Notes: generated by a model not told the origin, from the sequence alone. A DNA stretch of 64,000 nucleotides from Diphasiastrum complanatum (GCA_029204225.1 CM055112.1:44976632-45040631), one strand, 5' to 3'. Shown: positions 39,290-50,878, counted from the stretch's first letter. Made by a program: numbers and translations.

Positions 39290-39990
39290 GTAAGGTAGGG
39301 ATCTTTATTATTGATGCTCATTGAATCTCTATTGTCAATGTTTATCACATTCAAGTTCATTTTAAACAACAAAGATCATTGGAGTATAGTTTTGTCAATG
39401 TTTTATCACATTTGGTTTCATTTTAAACAACAAAGGTTATTGAACTATTGTTTGTATCATTGTGCATGGCTTTGTTGTTTAACATTGATCCTATTAGCTT
39501 GCTTAACATATTTATTTGTTTAGCTTATATAGACTTTGTGCAAGGGTCTAGACCTTTATGTTTGTTTTTAGGAAGATAGTTTTTTTATTCAAAATGTGAA
39601 ATCAATAAAAAAAACTTTGGTTTGTTGGAAGATAAGCTGCTAGTCAACATTGAAAATGATTGCAAAGTGATTGGGTTGTGCCATTTTCAATTGTTGCCAC
39701 CCATTTGATAGTTTCTAGTTTTCTTTTGTTTCCATAATTGTGATCGGTATTTGGCTTACATATTTTTTACACAGATGGGATAAATTGTGTTTGTGGTGTG
39801 AGAATGAATTTCCATTGAGCATGTGGGTGATGCATTTTGTTAGTAAAGAGATTTCTTGTTTTTTAGCACACTCAACTTATATTTAACTTTAGGTTGAAGT
39901 AATTTAAGAACTTTAGCAATGTGCTTAGAATCTTTTCTCCTAAGAGCTCATGAAAACATGCTTTGTCATTTTATTCTTTCACTTAAAATT
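39290..39990. repeat. Dispersed repeat R, upstream of copia M gag
   Basis: Read in reverse, this matches 56735-57330 over several blocks (for example AAGTGATTGGGTTGTG, CTAGTTTTCTTTTG-like and CATGAAAACATGCT-like segments). Since it ends just before the gag start of copia M (40009), it may be LTR or leader of that element, but no primer site is visible. Confidence 0.7.
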
Positions 39991-40008
39991 ATTTCTATGC
40001 AGTCAGAA

Positions 40009-40440
40009 ATGGCAAACACAAGTCTACTCACCTTAAATCCAGTTGGCCTTATATTGGAGAATGGAAGACGGTACTCCATTTGGAAGACAAAGGTTACGCT
40101 GCTTCTCAAGAGGAATCTTGTATGGGAGATTGTTAATGGAACTCCACCAGCAGATGGAGCTACACAAAGAGATCGAGATAGGTGGAATGAGAAGAATGAT
40201 CAAGCATGTGCTTGGATCTGTCTTTCCACTTCAAAAGATTCCTACTAGAAATATTTGAGATGAATAGTGCCAAAGATATTTGGAATTATCTAAAAAATAA
40301 AATTGAAACTAAATCCACTTTTGAAGTTGTACATATGTCAAATAGATTGTATACAATGACATACAGATCCAAACTTGAAGCCTGTGCTACCTATCCTCTC
40401 GAAAAATGTGCATGTTTGCACTCTTCATGCAGAAGTTAGA
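40009..40440 (+). pseudogene. Copia M gag fragment
   Basis: From ATG at 40009: MANTSLLTLNPVGLILENGR, SIWKTKVTLLLKRNLVWEIV, RDRWNEKNDQACAWICLS; then after a frame change NSAKDIWNYLKNKIETKSTF, VVHMSNRLYTM. This is the N-terminal copia gag pattern (substrate-like LW/IWK box followed by A-x-x-x-W-x-x-L). A stop precedes the frame change, near 40247. The zinc knuckle, protease and later domains are not found. Confidence 0.75.
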
Positions 40441-41130
40441 TTAATAGAAAAGATCATTTATCTTCATATAGTTTTTGCTTGGAATAGTAAGCCAGCATCA
40501 TCCGCAAAGGAAGCTATCTCTCGATTAGAAGAAGTGTTATCAAAAGCAGGACTTCATAAGGGACATGTCAAAATTCAAAAAGATGAAAAGCTTTCAAGAA
40601 AGACTGGAAATATGCCAACTAAGCCAAGCATAGGAGGATCAAAAGCATGTCGATTCCTATCAAATCGCATTGTTATGGCTTCTAATATTCAACAAGATTG
40701 CTGCCACTCAGGATTTCAAGAATAGCGGCAATTCTAGAGTACTAAAAGTTGATGTATGGAAGAAGCTTGATAGTATGATTGCTATTCTAAGAAAAGATAA
40801 ATACTCTGATATTGATAAGAAAGTTGTACAAAAAAGGACTTGTGTCGAGTTTGTTGATGCAATATCAAAAGCATGGGGAGAAGATCATATCACTCATTAC
40901 ATGGTTAGTATAAATTCTTCAAGATGCTTCAATTTTCCATATATATTAGATCCAAACATAAGACTGACATTATAATTTTGACATCTACAACACATACTAA
41001 GAGATCATACAACATATTTTGCAAACACATATGGAAGCCTGAGTGTCTGGTCATCACAAGGGATAGAGAAGTCACATTGGCAAGCATGGGCAACATTTCA
41101 TCGAAATACACAACATGGAGGAACCAATGA
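40441..41130 (+). other. Unassigned, coding-like segment
   Basis: Two open pieces follow the gag fragment. The segment 40720-40930 reads VWKKLDSMIAILRKDK, then VQKRTCVEFVDAISKAWGED followed by HITHYMVS. It looks protein-like and unlike copia gag. It could be a captured host exon or divergent gag; I cannot name it. Confidence 0.3.
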
Positions 41131-42065
41131 AAAACGAAACTACATTTGTCTTATTGTTTCAGTCACTTCTCCCGTAGAGTTCAGAGACATATAACAAAGT
41201 CCACACAATACAACAAGATTAAAAAAGCATGCAAGTTCATACAGAAAGAGAAAATTAGATGATTGTTGAGTAGAAGATAACAAAGACATTCAGTCATCAT
41301 TGTCATCAAATCATGACATGTTCTGCTTGCAAATTCATGGAACAAGAGAGTAGAGAAATACTCAATGTAAATGTATTGATTGTATTATAACAAAATACAA
41401 AGTGTTGAAATCCAGAAGTTTCACATGTGTGGAATGCCAATTCCAATTGTGAATGATCTTTATTAAGCTTTGTGTTTAGCACATAACCTGATTCTAGGTT
41501 GAGTATCAAGATCTAGTTCAAGAATTTATGACTAAACCACAATCTAGCATGCTAGTAATCAAAGAATAGTTACTTTTATAAAGAATGATGAAAGTACAAA
41601 GAAAATTCAATGCATTAGCATAGCCTCCTCCACGAGTTAGAGAGAGAGTGCAAAATTCAAGCATACAAGGTTAAAGATCCAAATTGTCAAGAAGTAGCTT
41701 CAATGCTTGGTTCATCATCAAAAATTGTGAGAGAACTCTCATACATTTATGGTGGATGGAATAGCTCGTGGTAGAGCTAGCATTCATCTACTTTGTTCCA
41801 CATCTAAAGTGCAAACTAACAAACTAGTGACATATGTCACTTTACATGCATATCTATCTACCTACTTTTACCATGTGGCAATTTCTAAACTAGAATTTGT
41901 CTAAATCAATTTGCATGTGTCCTACACTTTGTGCATGCTTTGCATGTCACTTTGGAACACTTACAACCTTTGCATGTGATATGACTCGTGTTTCTACAAG
42001 CCTATAATTGACATTTCTATGCCAAACTTCTATATGCATGTTGTACTTGACCAACTAGATCTCAT
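41131..42065. other. Unassigned AT-rich sequence
   Basis: No gene or repeat family recognised up to the start of the L copy at 42066. Confidence 0.4.
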
Positions 42066-42942
42066 ATAAGACCAAGGACAATTCAGGGTGGAGATATACC
42101 TGAAGAGCTACTTAGAAGATCCCCGAGGCTTGGTAAGGAGCCCATGTGGGAGAATCAACATGACTATCTTGTGGAAGTATGTTGTTTTGCAGGAGAACCC
42201 GAATCCTATATGGAAGCTATAGAAGGAAAGGAAAAGGACAAATGGTTGGGAAAATGGTTCCAATGCCTACGAGAACCATATTATCAAAGGATGATTGTCC
42301 TACAACTAAAGAGGAAAAGGAGCAGATGGCCCTCATTTCCTATCAACATCTCATTGGTTCCCTTATATATTTAGCAACATGGACTAGGCCTAAAATAGCT
42401 TTTCCAGTTTTCAGCCTTAGTTAATTCAATTCTAATCCAGGTTTGAAACATTGAAAGTTAGCACAACATGTTTTGAAATATCTCAAGCATACTATAAACT
42501 ATAGACTTCATTTTTCCCATGACAAAAGCATACAAAGTAATCACCTATACAGATGCAAGTTGGATGTCCAGGAAGGATGATTCAAAGAGCATCTCTAGAT
42601 GTGTTTGTCTAGTCACAGGTGCTGCTATTTCATGGGTATGCAAAAAGCAATCAATTGTTGCTCAATCATCTTGTGAGTATGAAGATGTGGCAGCGACGAA
42701 GGCATGCAATGAAATCTTATGGATGCAATACATCTCGAATCAGCTTGGAGTTTTTAAAAAAAATCCTTACTTCTCATGGATAACACTTCGACTATCTTAT
42801 TAAGCAAAGATTCAGTATTTCATCCAAGAACTAAGCACATAGCTATGAGATATCATCACATTAGGGATTTGGTGGAAAAACAAATCATCAAAGTGGAGCA
42901 TGTGCCAAGTGAAGACATGGTAGCCGACATCTTCAGGGGAGT
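42066..42942 (+). pseudogene. Copia L pol fragment, third copy, keeping RNase H
   Basis: It begins in the pre-RT region (ESYMEAIEGKEKDKW) as in the two arm copies, then jumps near 42247 to the RT end (LIYLATWTRPKIAF) and keeps RNase H (ITYTDASWMSRKDDSKSISR, VAQSSCEYEDVAATKACNE, DNTSTILLSKDSVFHPRTKH, then VPSEDMVADIFRG). Here RT is deleted while RNase H stays, the reverse of the deletion in the arm copies. Frames change near 42430 and 42790. It ends at a purine tract TTCAGGGGAG before the LTR. Confidence 0.85.
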
Positions 42943-44014
42943 TGTTGAACTTATAAATCTAGTCAAATGAATAGTACATGTCACATGAACAATAATTGTG
43001 TCCAAGTTTTTAAGGCCCAAATAATTAGGCAAATTTTTTTTAAGTCCCAAACTCGTGGTGAAGGCCTTCTTGCATGATGATGCCTATGTCTCCACTTGAG
43101 TTTGGTAGACCCCCATGCACATGTGCATGCAGGAGTACTAGTTAGATTTCCACCTATTAGCATTATATGTGGCATGCATGTGACATGCAAGTGGCATGCA
43201 AATGCATGCATAGGAATTAGACACTTGGCAATTGCATGCCAAACCATTGTACATTCACAAAGTCTATTTATTAGAGGCAATCACCCTCCACAAGTATGTT
43301 GAGAGAGAGATTTGAAATTTTCTTCCATCTTCATTATGCTTTGTGTTTTCTTGCTCCATTTTTCATTTTTCTTGTGTAGGAACTCGATGCAGGGACATAT
43401 CTTATTCTGGTAGATGTCCATCATTACTCATCCAATTCTGGTGGAATCAAGTTCAAATTGCCTGTAGGAGGAGGGCGCTACCAACCATACTACTTCTACT
43501 ATCATTGGTTGCATATTTGGAGCCAGAACAGCCCACTAATCAATGCTAATTGGGCATTGCCTCAGATTTGTAGATACTATTTTTTTTTCTCCTTGAATAC
43601 TTTTCAAAAATTGATGAAATCAAAAGCATTTGTTTTCTATTAGAAGAATGCCATCACTAATAGTGATTAGAGGCCAATTAGAGGATGATTAGGATCTAGT
43701 TTTTCCAGATCTGGTCTTGCTGATTGGAGTGGCCAACAAGTAGAATTCATTTTCATTTTGATTCATTGATTTAGCATAGAGTAGAATTCACAAAAACTTG
43801 AACTAGGATCAAAATATGGGATTCATTACTTGCTATTTTTTTTTTTATTTCTACTTGCATGACAATTGCATGTCAAGACATGACAATTGCATGTCAAGAT
43901 TTCATATTGCATGTTTCATTCCTAGTTGTGTTAGGCTCAAGTAGTCCTTGAAATCAAGATTACTAGGATCTTGGGCTCATTGTCATAAGCTATTCTTAGC
44001 ATCATCATTCTACA
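42943..44014 (+). repeat. 3' LTR of copia L (third copy)
   Basis: TGTTGAACTTATAAATC to CATTCTACA, about 1,072 bp, matching the two arm copies. Four bases later the 3' LTR of gypsy element E begins, instead of the hairpin-bearing LTR found at the same place in both arms. Confidence 0.8.
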
Positions 44015-44018
44015 ATAG

Positions 44019-45270
44019 TGTCGTACTATACCAACAAGGTTAATATAGGTTTTGTAGCAAATAGTGTCATTCCCACAGAGGACAATTGTTTTTGGTACAA
44101 TTTATGGCAAGTGGTTTCGAGGGTTATTCTGGTTGTCGACAGACATTAAAAAGTAACCAATATTACTTATATTTGGGTGTGGTGTGTTGATAATTTTCAG
44201 AACAACAATCTGGCCTCTATTAAATCGAATGAAACGCGTTCTATAGATGAAATGTTATCAGAGTAGGACAACAGTACTACAGTCTAGCTGATTAAGGTGT
44301 CAACAGAGAGTCGAGAAATGTTCGATGTATTCGCGATTGTACAGACAATTAATTAATCACGTTCGCGAACTGTTCATTTCTAGACAGAAGTTCTCAACAA
44401 CTAAAGTCCAAATTAATGGCTAAAGAACACGAATGGTTTTAGAGCACGTTAGAAACTTATGTCAATGCCAATCAGGAAAACAGATCAAAGACTCAATTCT
44501 TTAGACGAGGACTGTCATCTCATATGTATACATACAGCTTTATTCAATGATTGTGCTAGACTGTACCAAAGAGAGTCGTTATTCGAGTGCCAAAAAGAAA
44601 GTATTCGTGACAGACGAATAAGATAGTTTTAAGACAGTTCTTTAGAGCATGCTTTATGGATACACATCAAATGACTGTAATGCACTGGAGAGTCTGTCTG
44701 ATCAGAGAGTAATTCATGTAATGCGTTAGAATTTGTTAACAGACTCAAGATCACTCACACTCAGCAGTGCGGAGAATAGAGATAAGAGAGAATAACTCAC
44801 AAAACTCTATTCGCTTCTTCAATGTCTTACATATGCATAAACTCTTCTCTCTCAATGCTTGAGACCGAAGTGTGGGATCTATATATGTTCTACGGGGCGA
44901 ACAAACACACCTCTAAAACAACAGGTGCCTTGCTCCCGCGAAAGGGTCTAGTTAACAATTAGACTGAAAATACGTTCAATTATACCATAAAAGGTATACT
45001 TAACTACGAGTTAAAGTTACTCTAGTTTAACATGTCTTTTCGTATCTAGCCATTTCATGTGGACGACCTAGTAAAGGTTATCCAAGGCAATGTCTTTCCT
45101 ATTAAAGGTCTTGCCCTTAATTACAAGGCAAGTACTTAGGAGATATATTCTTGAAAAATGACTTTAGGCCTCTTCATGATTTATACTTAACCAGCTCATA
45201 TCTTCATTTTCGAGTATATCATGCCATATTTATGTTGATATTCAATTTTTAACAATAAGATGGCATCACA
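44019..45270 (-). repeat. 3' LTR of element E
   Basis: About 1.25 kb. The minus strand begins TGTGATGCCATCTTATTG at 45270 and ends ...GTATAGTACGACA at 44019. A TATATATAGATCC-like box lies near 44878-44890, read on the minus strand. No second copy is in the window. Confidence 0.68.
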
Positions 45271-45283
45271 TATCCCCTTCCTC
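45271..45283 (-). other. Polypurine tract of element E
   Basis: The minus strand reads GAGGAAGGGGATA directly before the TG of the 3' LTR, the usual plus-strand priming site. Confidence 0.72.
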
Positions 45284-45322
45284 AAATGTAACCTCATGAA
45301 TATAACATCTTCTTTTTGAGGA

Positions 45323-46151
45323 TTATTCGCAAAACATTCTGTTCTTCAGATTTTCGTTAAGGCGAAAAGATATTTCTTCGTATATTTCGTCCTTTAGATA
45401 TTTCTTCGTCTTAGAGAATATGTGTCTTGCTGTTTCTTTAATTGAATAGGTTGTTTCGAGTTGATCTTTGAATTGTTGATGAAAACTGGAATCAACCTTC
45501 AAAACATCTTTAAACTTCAAAAATTCAGCATCCCATAGAAACATCAGTACAACAAAGGCATGAATGAATGTTTTATGAACGATTCAATTTTTCATATATT
45601 TTTTGAGCAAACTCCAAGTTTTGTTGAGCTTCGATCAACAGCAAGTCTTCTTTTGATTTTGTGTAACGGCCATCTGGTAAGTTGCCGAATTCTTCTAACT
45701 TGACCGGGAGCAATGTTCCATCGAACAGCTCCTGAGTTAACTTTGTATCTTCGTCTGAATCACTTCGAAGAGTGACTTCTTTCTAGTAATGAGCTGAAAA
45801 TCTAATAAAAGAGCTTTTAACATAAAGATTTTGAACGAAAAATAATGTCTTTGCCGTGAAAGTACCAAACTGCGAAAATGAATACATACAAAACTGCTTG
45901 TAGCGAAATGACTTCCTTCTGTCTTGCAGATTGTGTCAAATCTCCACAAAATACTCTGCAGGATTTCGCTCCCAATCCACATAAAGGCTAAATAGTTTTG
46001 GATAAGCCATATTTATATTAATCAGCAACCTGACATCGTCGAATTCATCTAGATTCGCAACAGCTTGAGGTTTGTACAGCTAAAACTACGACTTTCGCTT
46101 CCAAAAATGTCGCTTATTGTCTTCGTTCCGCAAAAATTGAAACTCTTTAAT
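45323..46151 (-). pseudogene. Decayed coding-like tail after the unknown ORF of element E
   Basis: Below the TAA at 46152 the minus strand still shows protein-like pieces in changing frames (LFSLYVDWERNPAEYFVEI, LRSDSDEDTKLTQELFDG, LLLIEAQQNLEFAQKIYEKL). They may be a continuation of the upstream protein if the TAA is secondary, or a separate small ORF. I do not recognise them. Confidence 0.35.
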
Positions 46152-47537
46152 TTAAATATATTCTAGAGCATACGTAGCCGAAGAGCCTATGTATAACTCT
46201 GCTGATCCGAAAGGCACGACCTGGAACTTACCCTGGATTATGCCCCAACAGAGACATCCTTTCTGTTCGATAGAGAGCTGGGCCCATAACCAGAGAAAGT
46301 CATCCTTCTCCCAAGGTCGCTTCCATTCGTCGAAGGTGATGCCTACTGTGCCTGGTAGCATCATGTAATCCACACGCCATTGCAATTCAATATTAAATGC
46401 ATGTGGACACCATTTCCAGAAGCGTTCAGCAAATGCACGGAATCTATCAGCACAAACCTTCGATTGATTGCGTCGTATTCGCTTTGGCTGTGTGGATGTG
46501 GTTGCCAAGTCCTAAGTGTGCAACTCAGCAGCCAGCTTCTGATCTTCCAATTGTTGCTTGAGATTCGACAGCTCCTACTCGAGCTTGTCGAGATTCGCGA
46601 GAGCCTCCAAATACTCAAGATGGTCTGAGGCTCCGGAATAAGATGGCACAGCTGCCCCAAGGTCGCCTTCAGCAATCGTTCATCCTTCGTTTGATGTGTC
46701 GGACTGGATTGCATCATCATCAGAGGTGGATGCACTCTGCTACTTTTGAGATGTGGAAGCAGATGCTAGCTTTGAAGAATCAGTAGCAGCTCCATCTATA
46801 TCCATTGCCACAGTTGGAACTGTATCTAGTTGGGTTGGTGCAACATCAATCTCCATAGCAGTGGTAGCTGCCACTTCGACTACTGATGCAGCATCTGGTA
46901 TAACCGGAATAGGGACAGGCATGAGGCTGGAAAGATCAATTGGCTTGGGAGCCAACATCCTTCCCATCAACATTGTTTTCTCTTGCTCGGTCAAAATGTC
47001 AAAATGGGCACACAATCGAGAAACATTGTAGGTAATAACGCCGAAGCAAACTGGATTACCGGTGAGTGCGTCCAATATGTAACCAAAATTTTGAACTGAA
47101 ATTGTGGCATCCACATCCGTCAAAAATATTGCTTGGTTTGCGTATTTACAGAATAGTTTAAATGTTGTATCACGGATCATTGAAATTTTGTACCCCTTTG
47201 TGGGTACGAAACAGTTGCTTAAGAAGTGGGCTGCTTCATCCACTGAGTCTTTGTTGCTTGAAACCATCTTCCCATCCAAAGGTAACCCAAGGGCTGTGCA
47301 GAACAGGTCTTCAATGATAGTGAAGAATTGGCCTCGCACATGAACTTTGAAGTCCACCTCAGAGATTGAGTGGATGGAGTTCATAAATTTCGTGCTAACT
47401 TCAGAGAGGATGATTGAGGATTCCACTTTCAGATCACCCAACCTGCATTGATCCAAATAAGACTGGATGGATGCCAGGCGGATTCCTACGCGTGCTTTCC
47501 AAATAATAGTAGAACTAGAACTCGATCCAGAAGCCAT
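46152..47537 (-). pseudogene. Unknown 461-codon ORF downstream of gypsy integrase
   Basis: ATG at 47537 (MASGSSSSSTIIWKARVGIR) to TAA at 46152 stays in one frame for 461 codons. It is interrupted by three stops, all TAG, near 46740, 46575 and 46512; there is no frameshift. An earlier in-frame start at 47738 would add a hydrophobic leader, probably chance. Parts in order: a globular domain of about 200 residues (VRGQFFTIIEDLFCTALGL, DVDATISVQNFGYILDALTG, VCFGVITYNVSRLCAHFD), a Pro/Ala/Thr-rich linker, a coiled coil (LEYLEALANLDKLE, ELSNLKQQLEDQKLAAEL), and a Trp-rich C-terminal domain (AERFWKWCPHAF, FDEWKRPWEKDDFLWLWAQL). No transmembrane glycoprotein features are clear, so an env role is not supported. 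Related material lies at 17920-19142. Confidence 0.6.
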
Positions 47538-47929
47538 TGGTCGAATGTTTGACGACAGTTCCGTAGATCGCAATAGTTCGTATGAGTAAATTTTTGATCT
47601 CAAAGAGAATAAGCACAGGAAAGCATGTAATCGCAGGAAGAAAGTGTAAGGAAGAAAATGGAAAATAATTATGTTATGCAGTAGCGGTGTGAAAGGGATG
47701 ATGACATGGCATGGTGACATGATATATGTCACTTCCATTTATGGAGGACGTGCATGGCTCGGTGTTTGAAACTATAATTTGACAGATCGATCTTTAATGA
47801 TGGAAGATCGTTTGTGAAAAGAAAAGAATTAAATTAAGAAGAAACAATATCTGTTTTGATATGTGAGCGTACACACGTGTAAAAAATGATGATCATGTGG
47901 CCATCATCTTTAATGGAGAAATACAAAAA

Positions 47930-48388
47930 GTAGGTCGAGAGATTCTCAAAAATATGCTAGAAAGATTCTAGAAAGTTTTGCAAAACTTTCTCCAAAGATC
48001 CTAAAAAAATGATACAGAAACTCACGAAAATTTCTCGAAAATTTTAGCAAAATACTAGAAAATTTCTCGAAAAACTGGAGAAAATGCTAGAAAAGATTCT
48101 AGAGAAATTTCAAAAACAATTTACGAAAATTTGATTAACAAATTTAGTGTCGCGAAAAATTCTCGAAAATACTTTTAAAATTATATTGAAAGATTGAGAG
48201 AAGTCAAGAAAAATTCTCAAAAATTTCATGAAACATTATGAAAAATGTTGGAAGGTTGTAGAAAATTTCACGAAAATTTCTAGAAAAGATAAAAGAAAAG
48301 TCGCGAAAAATATTAGAAAAGATAAAAGAAAATTCGTGAAAAATTAAAAAAAAAAACTAGAAAATAATAAAAAAAAAAAAAAATTTGG
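47930..48388. repeat. A-rich degenerate repeat between integrase and the unknown ORF
   Basis: Dozens of variants of AAAATTTCTCGAAAA, CTAGAAAATTT and AGATTCTAGA occur in about 450 bp. Many are short palindromes (TTCTAGAA-like). It is strongly purine-biased on the plus strand. It could be decayed tandem repeat or a spacer that separated two transcripts. Confidence 0.7.
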
Positions 48389-49560
48389 TCAAAGGTAGTA
48401 TTTCTTCAGTCTGGACCCATTAATACGTGTAGGTAACAGTTCACCTTCAAGTGATTCAAGTTGCATAGAACCATTGTCAAACACCTCTATGACTTTATAA
48501 GGTCCAAGCCATCTCATATGGAGTTTTTCGAGGAACTTTTGATGTCGACTGTCATATATCAGCGCAAAGTCATTAGCTTTCAGACCACATTTCCTGATAT
48601 GACTGTCATACTTCTTCTTTCTTTGTTCCTGGATTTCCTTCATTAATTTTTGTGAAGTCACACGAGCTTCAGCTAGTTCTTCAATATTAGTCAACCTTTC
48701 ATTTATACATTTTGCATCTGTTCGTTGAGCTTGAATACAAAAAGTTTTCATCTCAAATTCGATAGGCAAAATAGGATGCATACCATACGTAAGAAAATAT
48801 GGTGTCTGCTTTGTCGTGATTTTCTCTATGTTGCGATAAGACCAGAGAACTGATGGTAGTTTCTGATCCCAATCCGTTGCATGTGCAACAGTAATTTTGT
48901 TCAGGATCTTACATAAAATTTCATTAGCTCTTTCTGTCAACCCGTTTTCTTTTGGATTATACAGTGTAGTATTTATGTGTTTGATCAGAAAATAGGTTGT
49001 CAGCAACCGTATCGTGTCATTTAGAAAATGTGTACATCGGTCACTTACTATTCAAGTGGACAACCATATCTTGTGATTATACTTTTGAATAAGAACGTCG
49101 CGACAGTTTTTGCATCGTTTCGTTTCGTCGGCTCTGTTTCAACGTTCTTTGTAGCATAATCCGTTGCAACTAGAATATAACGACATTTTGTATGTCGGGT
49201 CACAGGTTTGATTGGGCCGACAAAGTCAATCCCCCACTTCTCAAATGGTGCAAGAGGCAGGATTGGTGTCAATCGGCCAATTCATTGCTTTTGTAGGCTT
49301 GCCAGATCTCTGGCATGGATCACATGAACGAATAAAATTTGATACATCCTTGAACATTGTTGGCCACTAATACTTGGCAGTCAATATCTTATTAACAGTA
49401 TTTTTCAAAGCATAATGTCCACCAACATATTCTGAGTGCAAGACATTAACGACCTTTTTAATGTCTTCAGTTTCGAGACATTTTCAAAGCTGATGATCTA
49501 CACCAAACTTGTACACGATATTGTTAATAATCGTATAAGGTGCTACCTTGTATTGAAAAA
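48389..49560 (-). pseudogene. Ty3/gypsy integrase of element E
   Basis: Read leftwards: zinc-binding HHCC region (HSEYVGGHYALKNTVNKI, a TAG, WPTMFKDV, RSCDPCQRSGKP), core with first Asp (WGIDFVGPI), second Asp (ILVATDYATK), then after a frame change the third acidic site (YNPKENGLTERANEI). The C-terminal end (RWLGPYKVIEVFDNGS, then MQLESLEGELLPTRING) is the style seen in Tat/Ogre and Athila integrases, and no chromodomain follows. It ended at 48389. The upstream RNase H and RT are missing. It integrated element cDNA; this copy has at least two stops and a frameshift. Confidence 0.88.
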
Positions 49561-49698
49561 CTGTCTTTTGCTCCAAATCGTAACCATCCGGATATCAGGT
49601 GCACCAAGATCACCTAAATCAATAGACAGAATACCAGCATCTGGCAAAGAAACTTTTTTCTTCTTTTTTGGGGCAGAAAGACTAGTTGCTTTCTGTTC

Positions 49699-50026
49699 AT
49701 TTAGGGTTGCACCACACTTTTCCAAAGTCATTTCCTTAACATTTGAGGCTCTTTGAAAAAAGCGAAAAATGCGACACTGTGATTTTTTACAAGATTTCTG
49801 TCAAGCGAAAAATGCGAAAAATGAGACACTGCATTTTATCAACGGGATTCCTGACAGGCGAAAAAGGAGACATTGTCGTAAACTCCATGTAATTCTGCAG
49901 ACTGTGTAAAAACACTTGTAATTCTGTAGACTGTGTAAACACATGAGAAAATCCACAGAACTGGATAAATAATGGATGAAGATTAAAATCGATTAGTCAA
50001 TTGGTAAGAAGGAGAATAATCCAACA
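49699..50026 (-). repeat. C-family LTR fragment, reversed
   Basis: 328 bp equivalent to 31731-32058, with the LTR start (minus strand) at 50026 and flank TAGATGACATAGAT that is the complement of the flank at 31730. The inner end is truncated against element E. Confidence 0.88.
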
Positions 50027-50878
50027 TAGATGACATAGATCGAGCAGGATTCGATGTTTATGAGTGAATTATTTCTGAAGTGCTAGAGCCAAGTGCAGAG
50101 CCATATGCGGTTTTATGACATGCAAGATCCGGGAAGCTCATCAAGACCAAGGACAATTTAGGATGGAGATATACCTGAAGAGCTACTTAGAAGATCCTCA
50201 AGGCTTGGTAAGGAGCCCATGTGGGAGAATCAAAATGACTATCTTGTGGAAGTATGTTGTTTTGCAGGAGAACCCGAATCCTATATGGAAGCTATAGAAG
50301 GAAAGGAAAAGGACAAATGGTTGCAAGCCATGGAAGATGAGATAGATTCCATGCATCGAAGAAAGGTATAGGATCTCAAACCTCTATCAAAGGGAAGGAA
50401 GGCAATTAAATGCAAATGGATATTTTTGATATAGGTTTGCACCAGATGGCAAGATCAATCAATACAAAGTTCAATTGGTGGCAAAAGGCTTTACACCTAA
50501 ATATGGTATAGGCTTCTCTGAAACCTTTTCCCCTGTTATCAAACATTCTAGTGTGAGATATATTTTTGCATTTGTAGCTCAACATAATTTGATTGTCCAC
50601 TTAGTGGATGAAAAAACAACCTACCTTTATGGAGAGTTACAAGAAGAGCTTTACGTAGAGCTCCCCGAGGGATTTATTTTCCGTGAATTTCCTAATCATG
50701 TTTGCTCTTTGAGGGGGAGCATATATGGCCTAAAGCAATCAACAAGGGCTTGGTTCCAAAAGAAAGATGAAGGTTTAAAGTTTCTTGGTTTTACACCTAT
50801 TAGTGCTGATCCAAATGTTTACATCGAAGTGGAGTATGTGCCAAGTGAAGACATGGTAGCCGAAATCTTCGGGGGAGT
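50027..50878 (+). pseudogene. Copia L pol fragment with RT-RNase H deletion (right arm)
   Basis: The same content as 30888-31730: EPSAEPYAVL, ESYMEAIEGKEKDKWLQAME, then MVAKGFTPKYGIGFSETFSP, DEKTTYLYGELQEELYVELP, SIYGLKQSTRAWFQKKD. Here DPNVYIEVEYVPSEDMVAEI shows the deletion junction most clearly: RT palm before YVDD is joined directly to the end of RNase H. A 143-codon frame from 50475 stays open to 50906, past the LTR start at 50879. Stops precede it. Confidence 0.87.

Larger units (their letters stand above)
44019..49697 (-). mobile_element. Ty3/gypsy element E with extra ORF 3' of integrase, 5'-truncated
   Basis: Minus-strand order: integrase (49560-48389), A-rich spacer, long unknown frame (47537-46152), further decayed coding-like DNA to 45323, purine tract (45283-45271) and 3' LTR (45270-44019). 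The 5' part with gag, protease and RT is cut off where the reversed C-family LTR starts near 49698. The position of the extra frame is where Athila carries its env-like ORF and where some Tat-lineage elements carry additional ORFs. The lineage is inferred from integrase style only. Confidence 0.78.

Noticed and set aside
47537-47738. Hydrophobic N-terminal leader of the element E ORF as a signal peptide
   Set aside because: The upstream extension has poor codon character, and a Ser-rich soluble start at 47537 fits better. No transmembrane anchor follows, so an envelope protein is not supported.
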